Shown here: positions 22,019 to 29,962 of the stretch, in pieces
Position numbering within the stretch: the stretch's first letter is position 1
Layout of the letters: each line of letters starts with the position of its first letter
Virus record (IMG/VR): IMGVR_UViG_3300036768_000079
Location: 1 to 37,401 of that record
Strand: one strand, 5' to 3'
Source of the DNA: a virus
DNA: 37,401 bases
Notes under the pieces: model-generated
Databases searched by the model: none
Seen by the model: only the letters and a program-made list of their open reading frames with translations
Told to the model about the DNA's origin: nothing
Made by a program: the position numbers and the translations under genes

Positions 22019-22162
22019 ATGAAATATATTGAAGTAGCTCTAACATTAGTTAACCTAGCTCTAATAATAGTTTGCATTTTCCAACTATACGATCAATTTA
22101 TAACAATAAGTAAATTGGTGGAAAGATTAAGAAACTGGGAAATGAAAAGAAATAGCTGGTAA
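22019..22162 (+). CDS. Small single-pass membrane protein
   Basis: 47 residues. An N-terminal helix (YIEVALTLVNLALIIVCIF) spans the membrane and a basic cytoplasmic tail follows (RLRNWEMKRNSW). AAAGGAAATGTAA precedes the ATG. Unknown role. Confidence 0.5.
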   Translation: MKYIEVALTLVNLALIIVCIFQLYDQFITISKLVERLRNWEMKRNSW

Positions 22163-22187
22163 ACATTAACATTAACTAGATCAAACC

Positions 22188-22685
22188 ATGAAAACTAAAA
22201 AAACATTAAGAGACATTACAGCAGAAAACTATAAAGCAGAAAAGGCATGGGCGATTGCCTATGGCGTTAAAGTAAGAGACGATCTTGAGACAGTTCATGA
22301 AAAGCGTACACACACCAAGCAGATGAGCGACAACGACCGTGAGGATGCAGTATTGCGTGAAGTAGGGCAACTATTAGCAGTGCATCCCAAGATACTATTC
22401 GCAGTTAGGCAAAATTCAGGCATGGCCTACAACGACTCCAGAGCGCCGATTTATTTCTACAGATGGCTGCGAAGCGAAGTTAAAATGCGTATCTCTGACT
22501 TTTGGGGAATGCTTACCGATGGGCGTATGTTTGCAATTGAATGCAAGAATAGAGCATGGAATAAACCATCAGGTGCGCGTGAATTAGAACAGAAGGCGTT
22601 TATTGATACTGTTAAACATGCAGGTGGTGTAGCAGGATTTGTAACAAGCGCGGAACAAGCACAAAGGATAATTGATAATGGCTGA
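22188..22685 (+). CDS. VRR-NUC domain nuclease
   Basis: 165 residues. The second half matches phage VRR-NUC (PD-(D/E)XK) proteins: RQNSGMAYND (about 72), MRISDFWGMLTDGRMFAIEC (about 105-123) with the acidic residue and Lys124, then FIDTVKHAGGVAGFVTS. This family includes Holliday-junction or replication-fork nucleases and may trim recombination intermediates. The ribosome-binding site is weak. The end overlaps the methyltransferase start. Confidence 0.75.
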   Translation: MKTKKTLRDITAENYKAEKAWAIAYGVKVRDDLETVHEKRTHTKQMSDNDREDAVLREVGQLLAVHPKILFAVRQNSGMAYNDSRAPIYFYRWLRSEVKMRISDFWGMLTDGRMFAIECKNRAWNKPSGARELEQKAFIDTVKHAGGVAGFVTSAEQAQRIIDNG

Positions 22686-23487
22686 GAAAGTGATTATCGG
22701 TGGTTGCGAAATATGGCATGGGGATTGTAGGGAAGTGTTGCCTATATTGCCACAAGTCGACCTAATTTTCACTTCACCGCCTTACAACATGAACCTGCGA
22801 ATTAGTGGTGGAGAATACTGTTCTCGCCAAATTGTTGATGAATTTTCTACGAAGTACGAAGGCTATGCTGATAACCTGCCAATTGATGACTATGAGGCAC
22901 TGCTTCGGGAAACGATAGCCATGTCTTTGAATGTTTCACCTTTGGTTTTTTGGAACATCCAGTTTTTAACTGGAAACAAGCGACCAATGCTTAAGCTAAT
23001 TGGCGAGTACGCAGACTATATTAAAGAATTTATTGTTTGGGACAAGATGGCTGCTCAACCTGCAATGGCAGATGGTGTTATGAATAGCCGGTGGGAAGCT
23101 ATACTTGTTTTCGATAGGAGGAATGCAATAACTCGTAGGTTTGATGCTGCATTTAAGCGAGGAACACTAGACAACCTTTGGCAAATAGGCAAAGAGAGGT
23201 CTGTTTCAGATTCTCATGGGGCAACATTCCCGCTCGCGCTACCGTCAAAAGCAATTGATGCTTTTACTTTCAATGGGCAAACCGTGTGTGATCCATTTCT
23301 AGGAACTGGAACTACTGGCGTTGCCTGCGTAAATCTTGGCCGTAAGTTTATTGGCATTGAACGTGAGCGCAAATACTTTGACATCGCATGCCACAGAATC
23401 GAGCAAGCATACGCACAGCGTCGTTTATTTGATGACGAAAAACTCGCTACTGGCAACACGCCAGTTCAGACAGAAATTATTACCTAA
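22678..23487 (+). CDS. DNA methyltransferase (N4-cytosine/N6-adenine, beta class)
   Basis: 269 residues from the ATG at 22678; a TTG six bases upstream is less likely. Motif IV TSPPYN at 32-37 comes before the AdoMet-binding motif DPFLGTGTTGVAC (about 205), the beta-class order. TSPPYN fits N4-cytosine or N6-adenine methylation. It could shield phage DNA from host restriction, complementing ArdC. No cognate restriction enzyme is present. The gene overlaps the nuclease stop. Target sequence cannot be predicted. Confidence 0.85.
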   Translation: MAEKVIIGGCEIWHGDCREVLPILPQVDLIFTSPPYNMNLRISGGEYCSRQIVDEFSTKYEGYADNLPIDDYEALLRETIAMSLNVSPLVFWNIQFLTGNKRPMLKLIGEYADYIKEFIVWDKMAAQPAMADGVMNSRWEAILVFDRRNAITRRFDAAFKRGTLDNLWQIGKERSVSDSHGATFPLALPSKAIDAFTFNGQTVCDPFLGTGTTGVACVNLGRKFIGIERERKYFDIACHRIEQAYAQRRLFDDEKLATGNTPVQTEIIT

Positions 23488-23525
23488 TGATCTAAACTTT
23501 ATCTACAACTAAAGGAGTAAATAGA

Positions 23526-23807
23526 ATGGCAGATGATATTGAGTTTGTAAATGGACTAATCGTTAAGGAACCACACATTAACGCACCTGATTTTGTCAAG
23601 TGTTCAATCAGCATCAAGGTATCTGATTTTACAGAGTGGCTATCTGAGCGAAGCGATGAATGGGTGAATATCGACGTTAAGGAAGCAAAGAGTGGGAGAT
23701 GGTACGCTTCTGTTAATAATTTCAAGCCGAAGAATAAGGATAGACAAGAGAATAAGCCTGGTGCTAATGTTCCTGCTGCTGAGTATGAGGATGATATCCC
23801 ATTCTGA
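23526..23807 (+). CDS. SSB-like protein with acidic DDIPF tail
   Basis: 93 residues. The C-terminus EYEDDIPF matches the acidic tip of bacterial single-strand-binding proteins, which docks replication and repair partners. The N-terminal 65 residues (VNGLIVKEPHINAPDFVKCS onward, then WVNIDVKEAKSGRWYASVNN) resemble small phage ssDNA-binding proteins. AAAGGAGTAAATAG precedes the ATG. Together with the primase-helicase and RecE-like genes it completes a replication-recombination module. Confidence 0.7.
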   Translation: MADDIEFVNGLIVKEPHINAPDFVKCSISIKVSDFTEWLSERSDEWVNIDVKEAKSGRWYASVNNFKPKNKDRQENKPGANVPAAEYEDDIPF

Positions 23808-23823
23808 TACTTAGGAGAATAAT

Positions 23824-24054
23824 GTGAAATTTGAAGAATGGTGGGGTCAAATAAATCAGGAAAAGTTTGGAGAGTTCAAACGTCTATTTGAGGACTGCTG
23901 GAATACATCGGCTTTTAATTGTATTGATATTTGTACCAGAAAATCAGAAGATATTACATACGATTCAGGTATTTCTACGAATAGAATAATCCATAATATA
24001 TGTAAGGATATTTATAGTGAACTTGTTTCATACGAAGCAAAAAAATATATATAA
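23824..24054 (+). CDS. Last rightward gene, unknown function
   Basis: 76 residues (MKFEEWWGQINQEKFGEFKR at the start), preceded by TTAGGAGAATA and starting with GTG. It contains four cysteines scattered in the middle (FEDCWN, FNCIDICT, HNICKD). It ends almost against the convergent late gene at 24056 with no visible terminator between. No family recognised. Confidence 0.5.
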   Translation: MKFEEWWGQINQEKFGEFKRLFEDCWNTSAFNCIDICTRKSEDITYDSGISTNRIIHNICKDIYSELVSYEAKKYI

Positions 24055-24055
24055 A

Positions 24056-24271
24056 TCAATAACAACCGCTAATTCGTTTTATCTTTTTTTCAGATTCCCA
24101 ATCCTCTCTGCATTCTGTATCGCAAAACAACTGGCTTGCCTTAACCGGACTATCGCACCAATGGCAGTAACCAATAGGGAGCAACGATGATGTTGCTTTC
24201 CTATGATGTTCGATAGCAGATTCACGATCACGATCTTCGCGCTCGGATGCTTCATCGAAGATGTCTGTCAT
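24056..24271 (-). CDS. Small zinc-finger protein at end of late block
   Basis: 71 residues, with Cys36, Cys39, Cys50 and Cys54 (YCHWCDSP ... FCDTECREDWE), a four-cysteine zinc knuckle common in short phage proteins near lysis genes. The start overlaps the Rz stop. It is the last late gene. Role unknown. Confidence 0.6.
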   Translation of the reverse strand: MTDIFDEASEREDRDRESAIEHHRKATSSLLPIGYCHWCDSPVKASQLFCDTECREDWESEKKIKRISGCY

Positions 24272-24702
24272 TTCACTGTCCCATCGAAGGCGGCATAACA
24301 GGCTTCGAGTCCTGCCCTGATAGCATCTGCTCTGGCAGCTTCCCTTGCAAGAAATTCTGCATCCTCTCTTGAAAGCTCTCGCCCACTGGCACCCTCACAC
24401 TCAACTCCGGGCGTGTCGGACAAGGTGGCGGAGCGCTTTGGACGGTCGCGCAGGCTGATAATAGCAACGTCAAGATGATGCTGCACTTCTGCCAATTTCT
24501 CGGCTTGATTTTTTGTGACTTCACTTACTCTCTCCTGCCATTGGATTTCGGTATCTCTAGCCTTCTGTAATGCCTGAGCGCGTTCGCTTTCCAGCTTCGC
24601 TACCATCCGATTGTGTTCAGCATTACTACCGCGGGCGTTCCAATAGAATCCATTGAGGACAAATGCGACGAGCAAAACAAGCAACGCCCACGGGTTGAAC
24701 AT
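24268..24702 (-). CDS. Rz: Rz-type inner-membrane spanin
   Basis: 144 residues. The N-terminal transmembrane segment (WALLVLLVAFVLNGFYWNA) is followed by a long periplasmic coiled coil (HNRMVAKLESERAQALQKAR) and a charged C-terminus. It pairs with the outer-membrane lipoprotein encoded inside it (24273-24524) to fuse the two membranes at lysis of a Gram-negative cell. Immediately follows the small holin-like gene. Confidence 0.85.
   Translation of the reverse strand: MFNPWALLVLLVAFVLNGFYWNARGSNAEHNRMVAKLESERAQALQKARDTEIQWQERVSEVTKNQAEKLAEVQHHLDVAIISLRDRPKRSATLSDTPGVECEGASGRELSREDAEFLAREAARADAIRAGLEACYAAFDGTVK
24273..24524 (-). CDS. Rz1: Rz1-type outer-membrane spanin lipoprotein, nested in Rz
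   Basis: 83 residues in a different frame inside Rz. A short hydrophobic signal with lipobox LSAC (Cys25) is followed by a proline-rich mature start (CATVQSAPPPCP). The nested arrangement and lipobox are diagnostic. It would be lipid-anchored in the outer membrane and bind Rz across the periplasm. Confidence 0.85.
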   Translation of the reverse strand: MKSQKIKPRNWQKCSIILTLLLSACATVQSAPPPCPTRPELSVRVPVGESFQERMQNFLQGKLPEQMLSGQDSKPVMPPSMGQ

Positions 24703-24704
24703 AA

Positions 24705-24893
24705 TTAGCCAATCCTTTTTGTTGCACGAATGCGGCCATAGATTGCCATTACGCCACCGATGACGCCAACAACGGATTCTGCAAGACCATCGGTGTTACC
24801 AATGTCAAATCCCGCTGCACGTGCAACTGAAGCGAGAATCGAAATAACTGCACCCCAAATGGTGACAGATGTTAATGCGCTTTTTGTATCCAT
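24705..24893 (-). CDS. Small membrane protein, possible holin component
   Basis: 62 residues, two hydrophobic segments (ALTSVTIWGAVISILASVAR and SVVGVIGGVMAIYGRI) and a basic tail. Similar proteins lie beside endolysins in other phages and are often called holins. AAGGAGACTCTTATGG supplies the start. It sits between endolysin and Rz. Confidence 0.6.
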   Translation of the reverse strand: MDTKSALTSVTIWGAVISILASVARAAGFDIGNTDGLAESVVGVIGGVMAIYGRIRATKRIG

Positions 24894-24903
24894 AAGAGTC
24901 TCC

Positions 24904-25320
24904 TTAAATAATAGTTTTGCCAGAATTGGCCTCAGCCAAAGTTAATCCTCCGCGATACTGGCAATGCGCGGTTTCTTTCAAACTTCCAGACCAGCGTCCA
25001 GCCCATTCAAGGCCGACGCTTTCCGCAATAGCACCACATTTCGCATAGAGTTTTTTGTCAGCCCATTGCGGCTTTCCATTGAGCATTGGTACAAAGTCAA
25101 ACGCTGCATGGAAGTTGTGCCAGCTTTGGCCACCACGGGCATTTGTAACGATCTTGCCTGGTAAGGTGCGCCCTATCTTGTATAACTCATCCTGTTCTGC
25201 TGGTGAGCGATAGGTGCAGTAGATAAGCACGTCAATACAAGCAGACTCACACTCAGATAAGAAAGCCTCTGCTCTCTCACGTACTGGCAGAACTAAATCA
25301 AGCAGGCTTCTTGAACTCAT
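24904..25320 (-). CDS. Endolysin, M15/VanY-type peptidase
   Basis: 138 residues from the ATG at 25320, with AGAAGGAG upstream and overlapping the preceding stop. It has the zinc-peptidase motif SWHNFHAAFD (Ser66, His68, Asp75; the usual Gly is His71) and a later His119 in TAHC, as in L-alanyl-D-glutamate or D-Ala-D-Ala peptidases used by phages to cut peptidoglycan cross-links. No signal peptide, so a holin should release it. Confidence 0.85.
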   Translation of the reverse strand: MSSRSLLDLVLPVRERAEAFLSECESACIDVLIYCTYRSPAEQDELYKIGRTLPGKIVTNARGGQSWHNFHAAFDFVPMLNGKPQWADKKLYAKCGAIAESVGLEWAGRWSGSLKETAHCQYRGGLTLAEANSGKTII

Positions 25321-25595
25321 CACCGACTCCTTCTATCGAACAAAATCATCCCTGCGTTACCGGCAAGAAATGCCCAAATTGAAATATTGCTATAGGTAGC
25401 ATTGCCGGTTATCAGATAAATCAGCGCACTGGCCGCAGCCGCACCAAAGGCGACATAGCTGTAGCCAAATCCTGCAAAATGAATCGCGCCTTTTTTATGG
25501 TCTTTGTAATAAGACTGGTAAACCACACAAATAGAGCGAACCATGATGACGCCAGCCAGCGCGCAGGCGATAAAAATCGGCACCATGTCATTCAT
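25320..25595 (-). CDS. Candidate holin, three-TM protein
   Basis: 91 residues from the ATG at 25595 (GGGAGGG upstream; a longer in-frame start overlaps the previous gene). Three hydrophobic segments: MVPIFIACALAGVIMVRSI, YSYVAFGAAAASALIYLI and SIWAFLAGNAGMILF. The pattern HFAGFGYSYV ... LAGNAGMILFDRR resembles phage holins found directly before endolysins. It probably controls lysis timing. Confidence 0.6.
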   Translation of the reverse strand: MNDMVPIFIACALAGVIMVRSICVVYQSYYKDHKKGAIHFAGFGYSYVAFGAAAASALIYLITGNATYSNISIWAFLAGNAGMILFDRRSR

Positions 25596-25969
25596 TTGTC
25601 TGCCCTCCCCGCGAACCACTTTCGTGCCCACGGCAAGTGCACACCACCACCAATGGCGGCAGAAACGGCAAGGCGCAGCGCGTCTGGATCAACGGTTTTC
25701 GCCCAATCGAAATACCCAACCATTGCCGCCGATGCGATAGGAGAGAATATGCCTGACAGGAATGCACTACCTGCTACAAGTGCAAATATGCGCAGCGGCG
25801 TTCGCTGAGTCGGCTTAGGCGGCACATGCAGCAGCGCGACCAGTCCGGCGACGAAACCGATCAGCATCGCGTCTGGATACATGCCTAGAAATATCCCAGC
25901 AGCTGTTGCTGCCGATGCTGCGGATACGCCTGTTGTTGTCGATGATGTCAGCATGTCAAAATGGCTCAT
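25592..25969 (-). CDS. Multi-TM membrane protein, possible holin or antiholin
   Basis: About 125 residues if started at 25969 (MSHFDMLTSSTTTGVSAASA); in-frame starts at 25954 and 26047 are possible and none has a strong ribosome-binding site. Several hydrophobic segments: AGIFLGMYPDAMLIGFVAGL, PLRIFALVAGSAFLSGIF and VSAAIGGGVHLPW. The C-terminus is basic. Its place in the lysis cassette suggests an accessory holin. The start is uncertain. Confidence 0.5.
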   Translation of the reverse strand: MSHFDMLTSSTTTGVSAASAATAAGIFLGMYPDAMLIGFVAGLVALLHVPPKPTQRTPLRIFALVAGSAFLSGIFSPIASAAMVGYFDWAKTVDPDALRLAVSAAIGGGVHLPWARKWFAGRADK

Positions 25970-26204
25970 TTGGTTTTGAGTATTTAGCGGAAATATAGCT
26001 TGTGAAGCAGTGGTCAGGATCGCCAATTTTGTCAAAAATCCAGTCAATCACTGGGCGTGAGATTCGCCCAACCCATCTGCCTTTTTGCTCCATTCGGTAA
26101 GATGCACTGGATATAGTATCGAACTCTGATCCATAGCCTAGAGTAATAATCTGATATACCAGCTTGTCAAACGCAATAAGGATTTTAAGGATTCTATTCT
26201 TCAT
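25956..26204 (-). CDS. Conserved-type small phage protein near lysis genes
   Basis: 82 residues. The middle, EFDTISSASYRMEQKGRWVG followed by RPVIDWIFDKI and DHCFTSY, resembles a family of small proteins found near lysis genes in many phages (pattern ETxSSRAxRxxxxGRxWGxI). Function unknown. The start overlaps the stop of the 35-residue membrane peptide. Confidence 0.55.
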   Translation of the reverse strand: MKNRILKILIAFDKLVYQIITLGYGSEFDTISSASYRMEQKGRWVGRISRPVIDWIFDKIGDPDHCFTSYISAKYSKPNEPF

Positions 26205-26308
26205 TCCATCCCCATTCCTTTCCGTATGTCACTCAGAATTTTAGCAATTAGCCTTGATACCAAGTGTGCCAATAGAAACCCAAAAATCACACCGCATAGG
26301 AACTCCAT
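26201..26308 (-). CDS. Small membrane peptide
   Basis: 35 residues: MEFLCGVIFGFLLAHLVSRL then a basic tail. The start is 3 bases before the end of the preceding ORF and its own stop overlaps the next start (ATGA), so it is embedded in a coupled cassette of small membrane genes. Confidence 0.45.
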   Translation of the reverse strand: MEFLCGVIFGFLLAHLVSRLIAKILSDIRKGMGME

Positions 26309-26311
26309 GAA

Positions 26312-26476
26312 TCATCTTATTGCCGCCATTCTGAATATACCACCAAGCATGTGCAGCGTTGGTGTCAATACATATTCGATTAATGCCCACCATATCAGGC
26401 CAGTGGCGATGCAGAGCAATATCCAGTCCAAAACTAGCCTCCAGCCTGTAAGACGTGATTCATCAATGCGGTCCAT
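26312..26476 (-). CDS. Small membrane protein
   Basis: 54 residues from the ATG at 26476, preceded by GAGGATTTAACT; a longer frame starts at 26500. One strong hydrophobic stretch (LVLDWILLCIATGLIWWALI) gives a single-pass topology. Lysis-cassette context; function unknown. Confidence 0.5.
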   Translation of the reverse strand: MDRIDESRLTGWRLVLDWILLCIATGLIWWALIEYVLTPTLHMLGGIFRMAAIR

Positions 26477-26861
26477 AGTTAAATCCTCGGGCTTGCCCAA
26501 TATTTTGTCCTGTTACACCTCTAGCACTGGTTTCATCTGATTGAACACGTAAAAGTATTCCTAATCGTCCATTCAGTTTCCAGCCAATGCCTGTTTGTAA
26601 TATTGCTTTAGCTGTCTCTGATGAACTCCAACGCACAGAGATAAATACCCCAAAAGGAAGCGAGAAGCGTACAAAGAATACCGAATTAAAAAACAAACTC
26701 TGCTGTCCGGTGATTCTTGGTTTGAAATTCCACTTCCCATTCTCTTTGAATAGCCATGCTATGCCTATTGATTTGATGTACTTATCGTCTATAGCTGTAG
26801 CATTACCTAGCCAGTAAAGCCAGAACGGTTCGCCTTTGTGTTGAATTTCTGTGATTTTCAT
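26463..26861 (-). CDS. Protein downstream of tail genes, possibly membrane-associated
   Basis: 132 residues from the ATG at 26861 (MKITEIQHKGEPFWLYWLGN), with GGAG seven bases upstream. Aromatic and basic, with a hydrophobic stretch FFNSVFFVRFSLPFGVFISV. No recognised family. It lies between the last tail protein and the lysis genes. Confidence 0.5.
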   Translation of the reverse strand: MKITEIQHKGEPFWLYWLGNATAIDDKYIKSIGIAWLFKENGKWNFKPRITGQQSLFFNSVFFVRFSLPFGVFISVRWSSSETAKAILQTGIGWKLNGRLGILLRVQSDETSARGVTGQNIGQARGFNYGPH

Positions 26862-26862
26862 A

Positions 26863-27651
26863 TTATCCAACTCCAAAAGACGCTACAGCAAGAGCACCTG
26901 CATCTGTACCACCAGAATTTGATGCCGATATTGATTGTGAAGTAACAGATGATGCGTAAGAGGCAGATGCACTACCGAATCTCTGAGCTGCATTCACCAC
27001 ATCGTAATTCTGGCTAACTCCTGCTGACCATACTGTGCTTGCGGAAGCACTATTTACTGAATTACAAGCTATGACAAACCCTGGTCCGGGAATGTTTATT
27101 GTAGTATTGTATGGGGAAACTGAGGAAACACCAGCAGTAGCATAAGCTGATGCTGTTGTTCTGCCTGTGATTCGATAGACGCTTATTGCACATCCATATT
27201 GATTCTGGCTGAAATTAACCACTACATCGCCTGTAGTGCCAGATGGAACCATCGCCGCATATATTGTCGCAAGTTGATAATGACCTGAAACTGTCGAAAC
27301 TTGTTCTTTTATTTTTGTTGCTGATACACCGCCTATCGTACAAGATGATATAGCAGTAACAGTTGCCGTCGCCATAACTGCGACCACAATCATACGTGAT
27401 GAATCTACTGCACCAAAATTCTGTGATGTATAGGTATAGACAGTCTGTTGTAAGTTGATATTTGATGATTGTAAATAAGAGCCATTAAAATAGCTCTTTC
27501 CATACCCGTCACTCATTGAAATAGCGCCAGATGGAACTCCAAATAGAGTACGAACCGCCGAATCATTCAAACTGATTATTGCAGTAGAAGAAAGATTTAG
27601 CTCTGTATTAACCTGGCTCATGCTGATTTGGCCAGAAGCAGGGAGAGTCAT
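26863..27651 (-). CDS. Tail protein
   Basis: 262 residues. The N-terminal module TLPASGQISMSQVNTELNLS with SGAISMSDGYGKS is a short tail-attachment pattern seen in phage tail or fibre proteins. The rest is Ser/Thr/Ala-rich and beta-type. It follows the S74 fibre with a 4-bp overlap, so both probably form the distal tail; this one may be a receptor-binding protein. Confidence 0.6.
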   Translation of the reverse strand: MTLPASGQISMSQVNTELNLSSTAIISLNDSAVRTLFGVPSGAISMSDGYGKSYFNGSYLQSSNINLQQTVYTYTSQNFGAVDSSRMIVVAVMATATVTAISSCTIGGVSATKIKEQVSTVSGHYQLATIYAAMVPSGTTGDVVVNFSQNQYGCAISVYRITGRTTASAYATAGVSSVSPYNTTINIPGPGFVIACNSVNSASASTVWSAGVSQNYDVVNAAQRFGSASASYASSVTSQSISASNSGGTDAGALAVASFGVG

Positions 27652-28421
27652 TTATTAGCCTCCAATGCTGCTACACGTTCCCGAAGCATTACCACTTCCT
27701 TAGCAAGTTCAATACAAGCTGAAAGAGCCGCATTACCATAGGCTATACCTAACTTTCCATCAGATGAAGCAACAACTGCTTCAGGCATGACTTCTTGCAA
27801 TGACTGAGCAGAAACACCCACCTGAGTCATTTTTTCATCTGTACGGTCATAAACACCAGATTTGACATTAGCCAAACGTTGCACAAAGTTGTAGCACAAG
27901 CCTCTCCAATTTGTTTTTACTCGCTCATCAGAGTAAGCAGTAATATTTCCGCTAGAATAGATTGGTCCTGAAAAGTTAAATGTTGCTGAATCCCAATAGA
28001 TGTAGCGAGTATTAGTGTTACCAAACCATATTGCTCCTGTGGTTGGAGTACTTGTACGAATGGTAAATATGTCATCAAATGTGACTGTTTGATTCCTAAG
28101 TGCATAGTTTGCGGCAGCTACACCACCTAATTGTGATGCGTTTGTTGCGTTCGTAGCGTTCGTGGCGTTTGTAGCGTTAGTGGCGTTAGTTGCGTTAATA
28201 GCATTACCCGCAGTAAGCCCAGTAGCAGTACCAGTCAGGTTAGTAGCTACCCCTGATGACGGCGTGCCAAGTGCGCCGTTAATATCTACCTTTGTGGCAA
28301 TAGCCGTAGAAATCGCATTAAATTCATTATCTAGTCCAGTGCCGGTAATAATTTTGTTCGGGTTGCCATGCAATAGCGCATCCTTAGCAGCAAAATCAGT
28401 GATTTTTGTATAGTTACTCAT
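27648..28421 (-). CDS. Tail fibre/spike with C-terminal S74 chaperone domain
   Basis: 257 residues. N-terminal part binds the particle (YTKITDFAAKDALLHGNPNK). A run of Asn-Ala-Thr triplets (about residues 80-97) encoded by 9-bp repeats forms a collar-like linker. The C-terminus carries an intramolecular chaperone (Peptidase_S74): SDERVKTNWRG near residue 158 and GVSAQSLQEVMPEAV, then an end coiled coil. This domain trimerises the fibre and usually cleaves itself before the SD motif. Probable host-recognition protein. Confidence 0.8.
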   Translation of the reverse strand: MSNYTKITDFAAKDALLHGNPNKIITGTGLDNEFNAISTAIATKVDINGALGTPSSGVATNLTGTATGLTAGNAINATNATNATNATNATNATNASQLGGVAAANYALRNQTVTFDDIFTIRTSTPTTGAIWFGNTNTRYIYWDSATFNFSGPIYSSGNITAYSDERVKTNWRGLCYNFVQRLANVKSGVYDRTDEKMTQVGVSAQSLQEVMPEAVVASSDGKLGIAYGNAALSACIELAKEVVMLRERVAALEANK

Positions 28422-29962
28422 CTTAATTTCCCGTCTTTGGTGAATAAATCAATCTTCTGAATTGAAAAACTATATCCAGATATTTCAACTTCAAGTCCGA
28501 ATTGCAGAACTTTCCCTGATTTTGTACCATTGACTGATACAGTGCTTATATCTGTACCACCTGAGTATTCATCAATTCCATATTCTGCAATGCCATACTC
28601 TGCAATAGTAAATCCACTTTGAACTGTTGTCGATTGAGAACTATAAATGCTTGAAAAATCATAAGCCCATTTTACAACAATTGGCTGTGATGAAAGGCCA
28701 ATCAATGTAAGTATGATTTTTTTTAGAATTGATGTTTGAATAGGATTGCCAAAATCAATCCATGTTGTAAAGTACGATAGTCGATATGTCGATGTGTTGT
28801 CTAAATATCCAGAATACTTCGCCAGATTACCTGGCTCTCCAAGATACAAAGTTCCACTTTTCGATTCACAAAATGCCTTCGGATTGATCCCATTCCATAT
28901 TGTTGCTCTTGACGAACCATCCTGCAATGGATGGCGCATATCGAAGCAATAAGTAACGCTTGAAGCTGGAAATGTAAGCAGATAAAACTGATTGCTTCGA
29001 GAATAAATAGATTTGACATTATCCAGATTATCGAATCTCGAATATGCGATAACGTCATCATTGACATTCTTGCTTATGTTCCGAATTGGTGATGATTTTT
29101 CCTGAATAGTTCTCATTAACGACCTTACACCATCATTCGACAGGAAAATAACATCCTCTCCAGTATTCTGCACAGAATCTCTCGCAATGCACCCAATGCC
29201 ATTGATGCTATCGCTTAATGTCATTGTCGATGGTGTAGTAGCACCAGAATAAATAAGTATCTGCTTGCGACCAAAGATAATCAGGAAATTATTGTGTGCC
29301 GCAAGTGCTACGATCTCATCCCCACCATCAGGCCATACACCTAGCAGGTTCAAACTACCAGATGAGCCACCACTCCATACTTGCGGCGTAATAACATCGC
29401 TCCACTTAACCGTATTCTTATCTGTAATCGTATCGGCAACCCATATTCGACCGTAGGCACTTATTCCTACATTTGCCTGTGGGATTGTTCCTGTATAACT
29501 TGAATGTTCTGACATTCGCCTGAATGTCGTTGTGGAAACAGCAGGGTTATATATCAGCGGATCATAGCCACGCTGAAAGAAAATCCCGATCCCGTTTAGC
29601 TGTGTAAATGTCCAGTTGTTAGCAGAGATTGTTGGTGCGACTCCGCCACCACCATAAGTCAATGTGGTTAGTGTATTGCCAGATAGCTTGAACAGAAACC
29701 CATTACCAGCAGCAAGAATGGTTGATGTTCCGTCATTCTCTATTAGTTCGCCAATGCAGGTAATGTTCGCATTACCTAAATTGGCATTTGCGCTATGGAT
29801 TGTTGCCCACCCGTTGCGAGCGGCGATACGCCCTGCTTTGTCGATAATACAATTCGTTGCTTCAAGGGCGAAGTTAGGCGACAGGTCAACAGGTGCATCC
29901 TGCTTGTTTATACCCATGAATCCTGGGGCAGATATTGAAAATGGTGTTATCGTCTGAGCCAT
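28418..29962 (-). CDS. Tail nozzle/stabilisation protein (P22 gp10-like)
   Basis: 514 residues from the ATG at 29962, which overlaps the stop of the adaptor gene (TAATG); an upstream in-frame start is not needed. The start APGFMGINKQDAPVDLSPNF and the repeated beta-propeller-like strands (FFQRGYDPLIYNPAVSTTTF, YGRIWVADTITDKNTVKWSD) are typical of podovirus nozzle proteins that close the short tail. A small tandem AEYGIAEYGIDEY near the C-terminus is unusual. Confidence 0.7.
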   Translation of the reverse strand: MAQTITPFSISAPGFMGINKQDAPVDLSPNFALEATNCIIDKAGRIAARNGWATIHSANANLGNANITCIGELIENDGTSTILAAGNGFLFKLSGNTLTTLTYGGGGVAPTISANNWTFTQLNGIGIFFQRGYDPLIYNPAVSTTTFRRMSEHSSYTGTIPQANVGISAYGRIWVADTITDKNTVKWSDVITPQVWSGGSSGSLNLLGVWPDGGDEIVALAAHNNFLIIFGRKQILIYSGATTPSTMTLSDSINGIGCIARDSVQNTGEDVIFLSNDGVRSLMRTIQEKSSPIRNISKNVNDDVIAYSRFDNLDNVKSIYSRSNQFYLLTFPASSVTYCFDMRHPLQDGSSRATIWNGINPKAFCESKSGTLYLGEPGNLAKYSGYLDNTSTYRLSYFTTWIDFGNPIQTSILKKIILTLIGLSSQPIVVKWAYDFSSIYSSQSTTVQSGFTIAEYGIAEYGIDEYSGGTDISTVSVNGTKSGKVLQFGLEVEISGYSFSIQKIDLFTKDGKLR

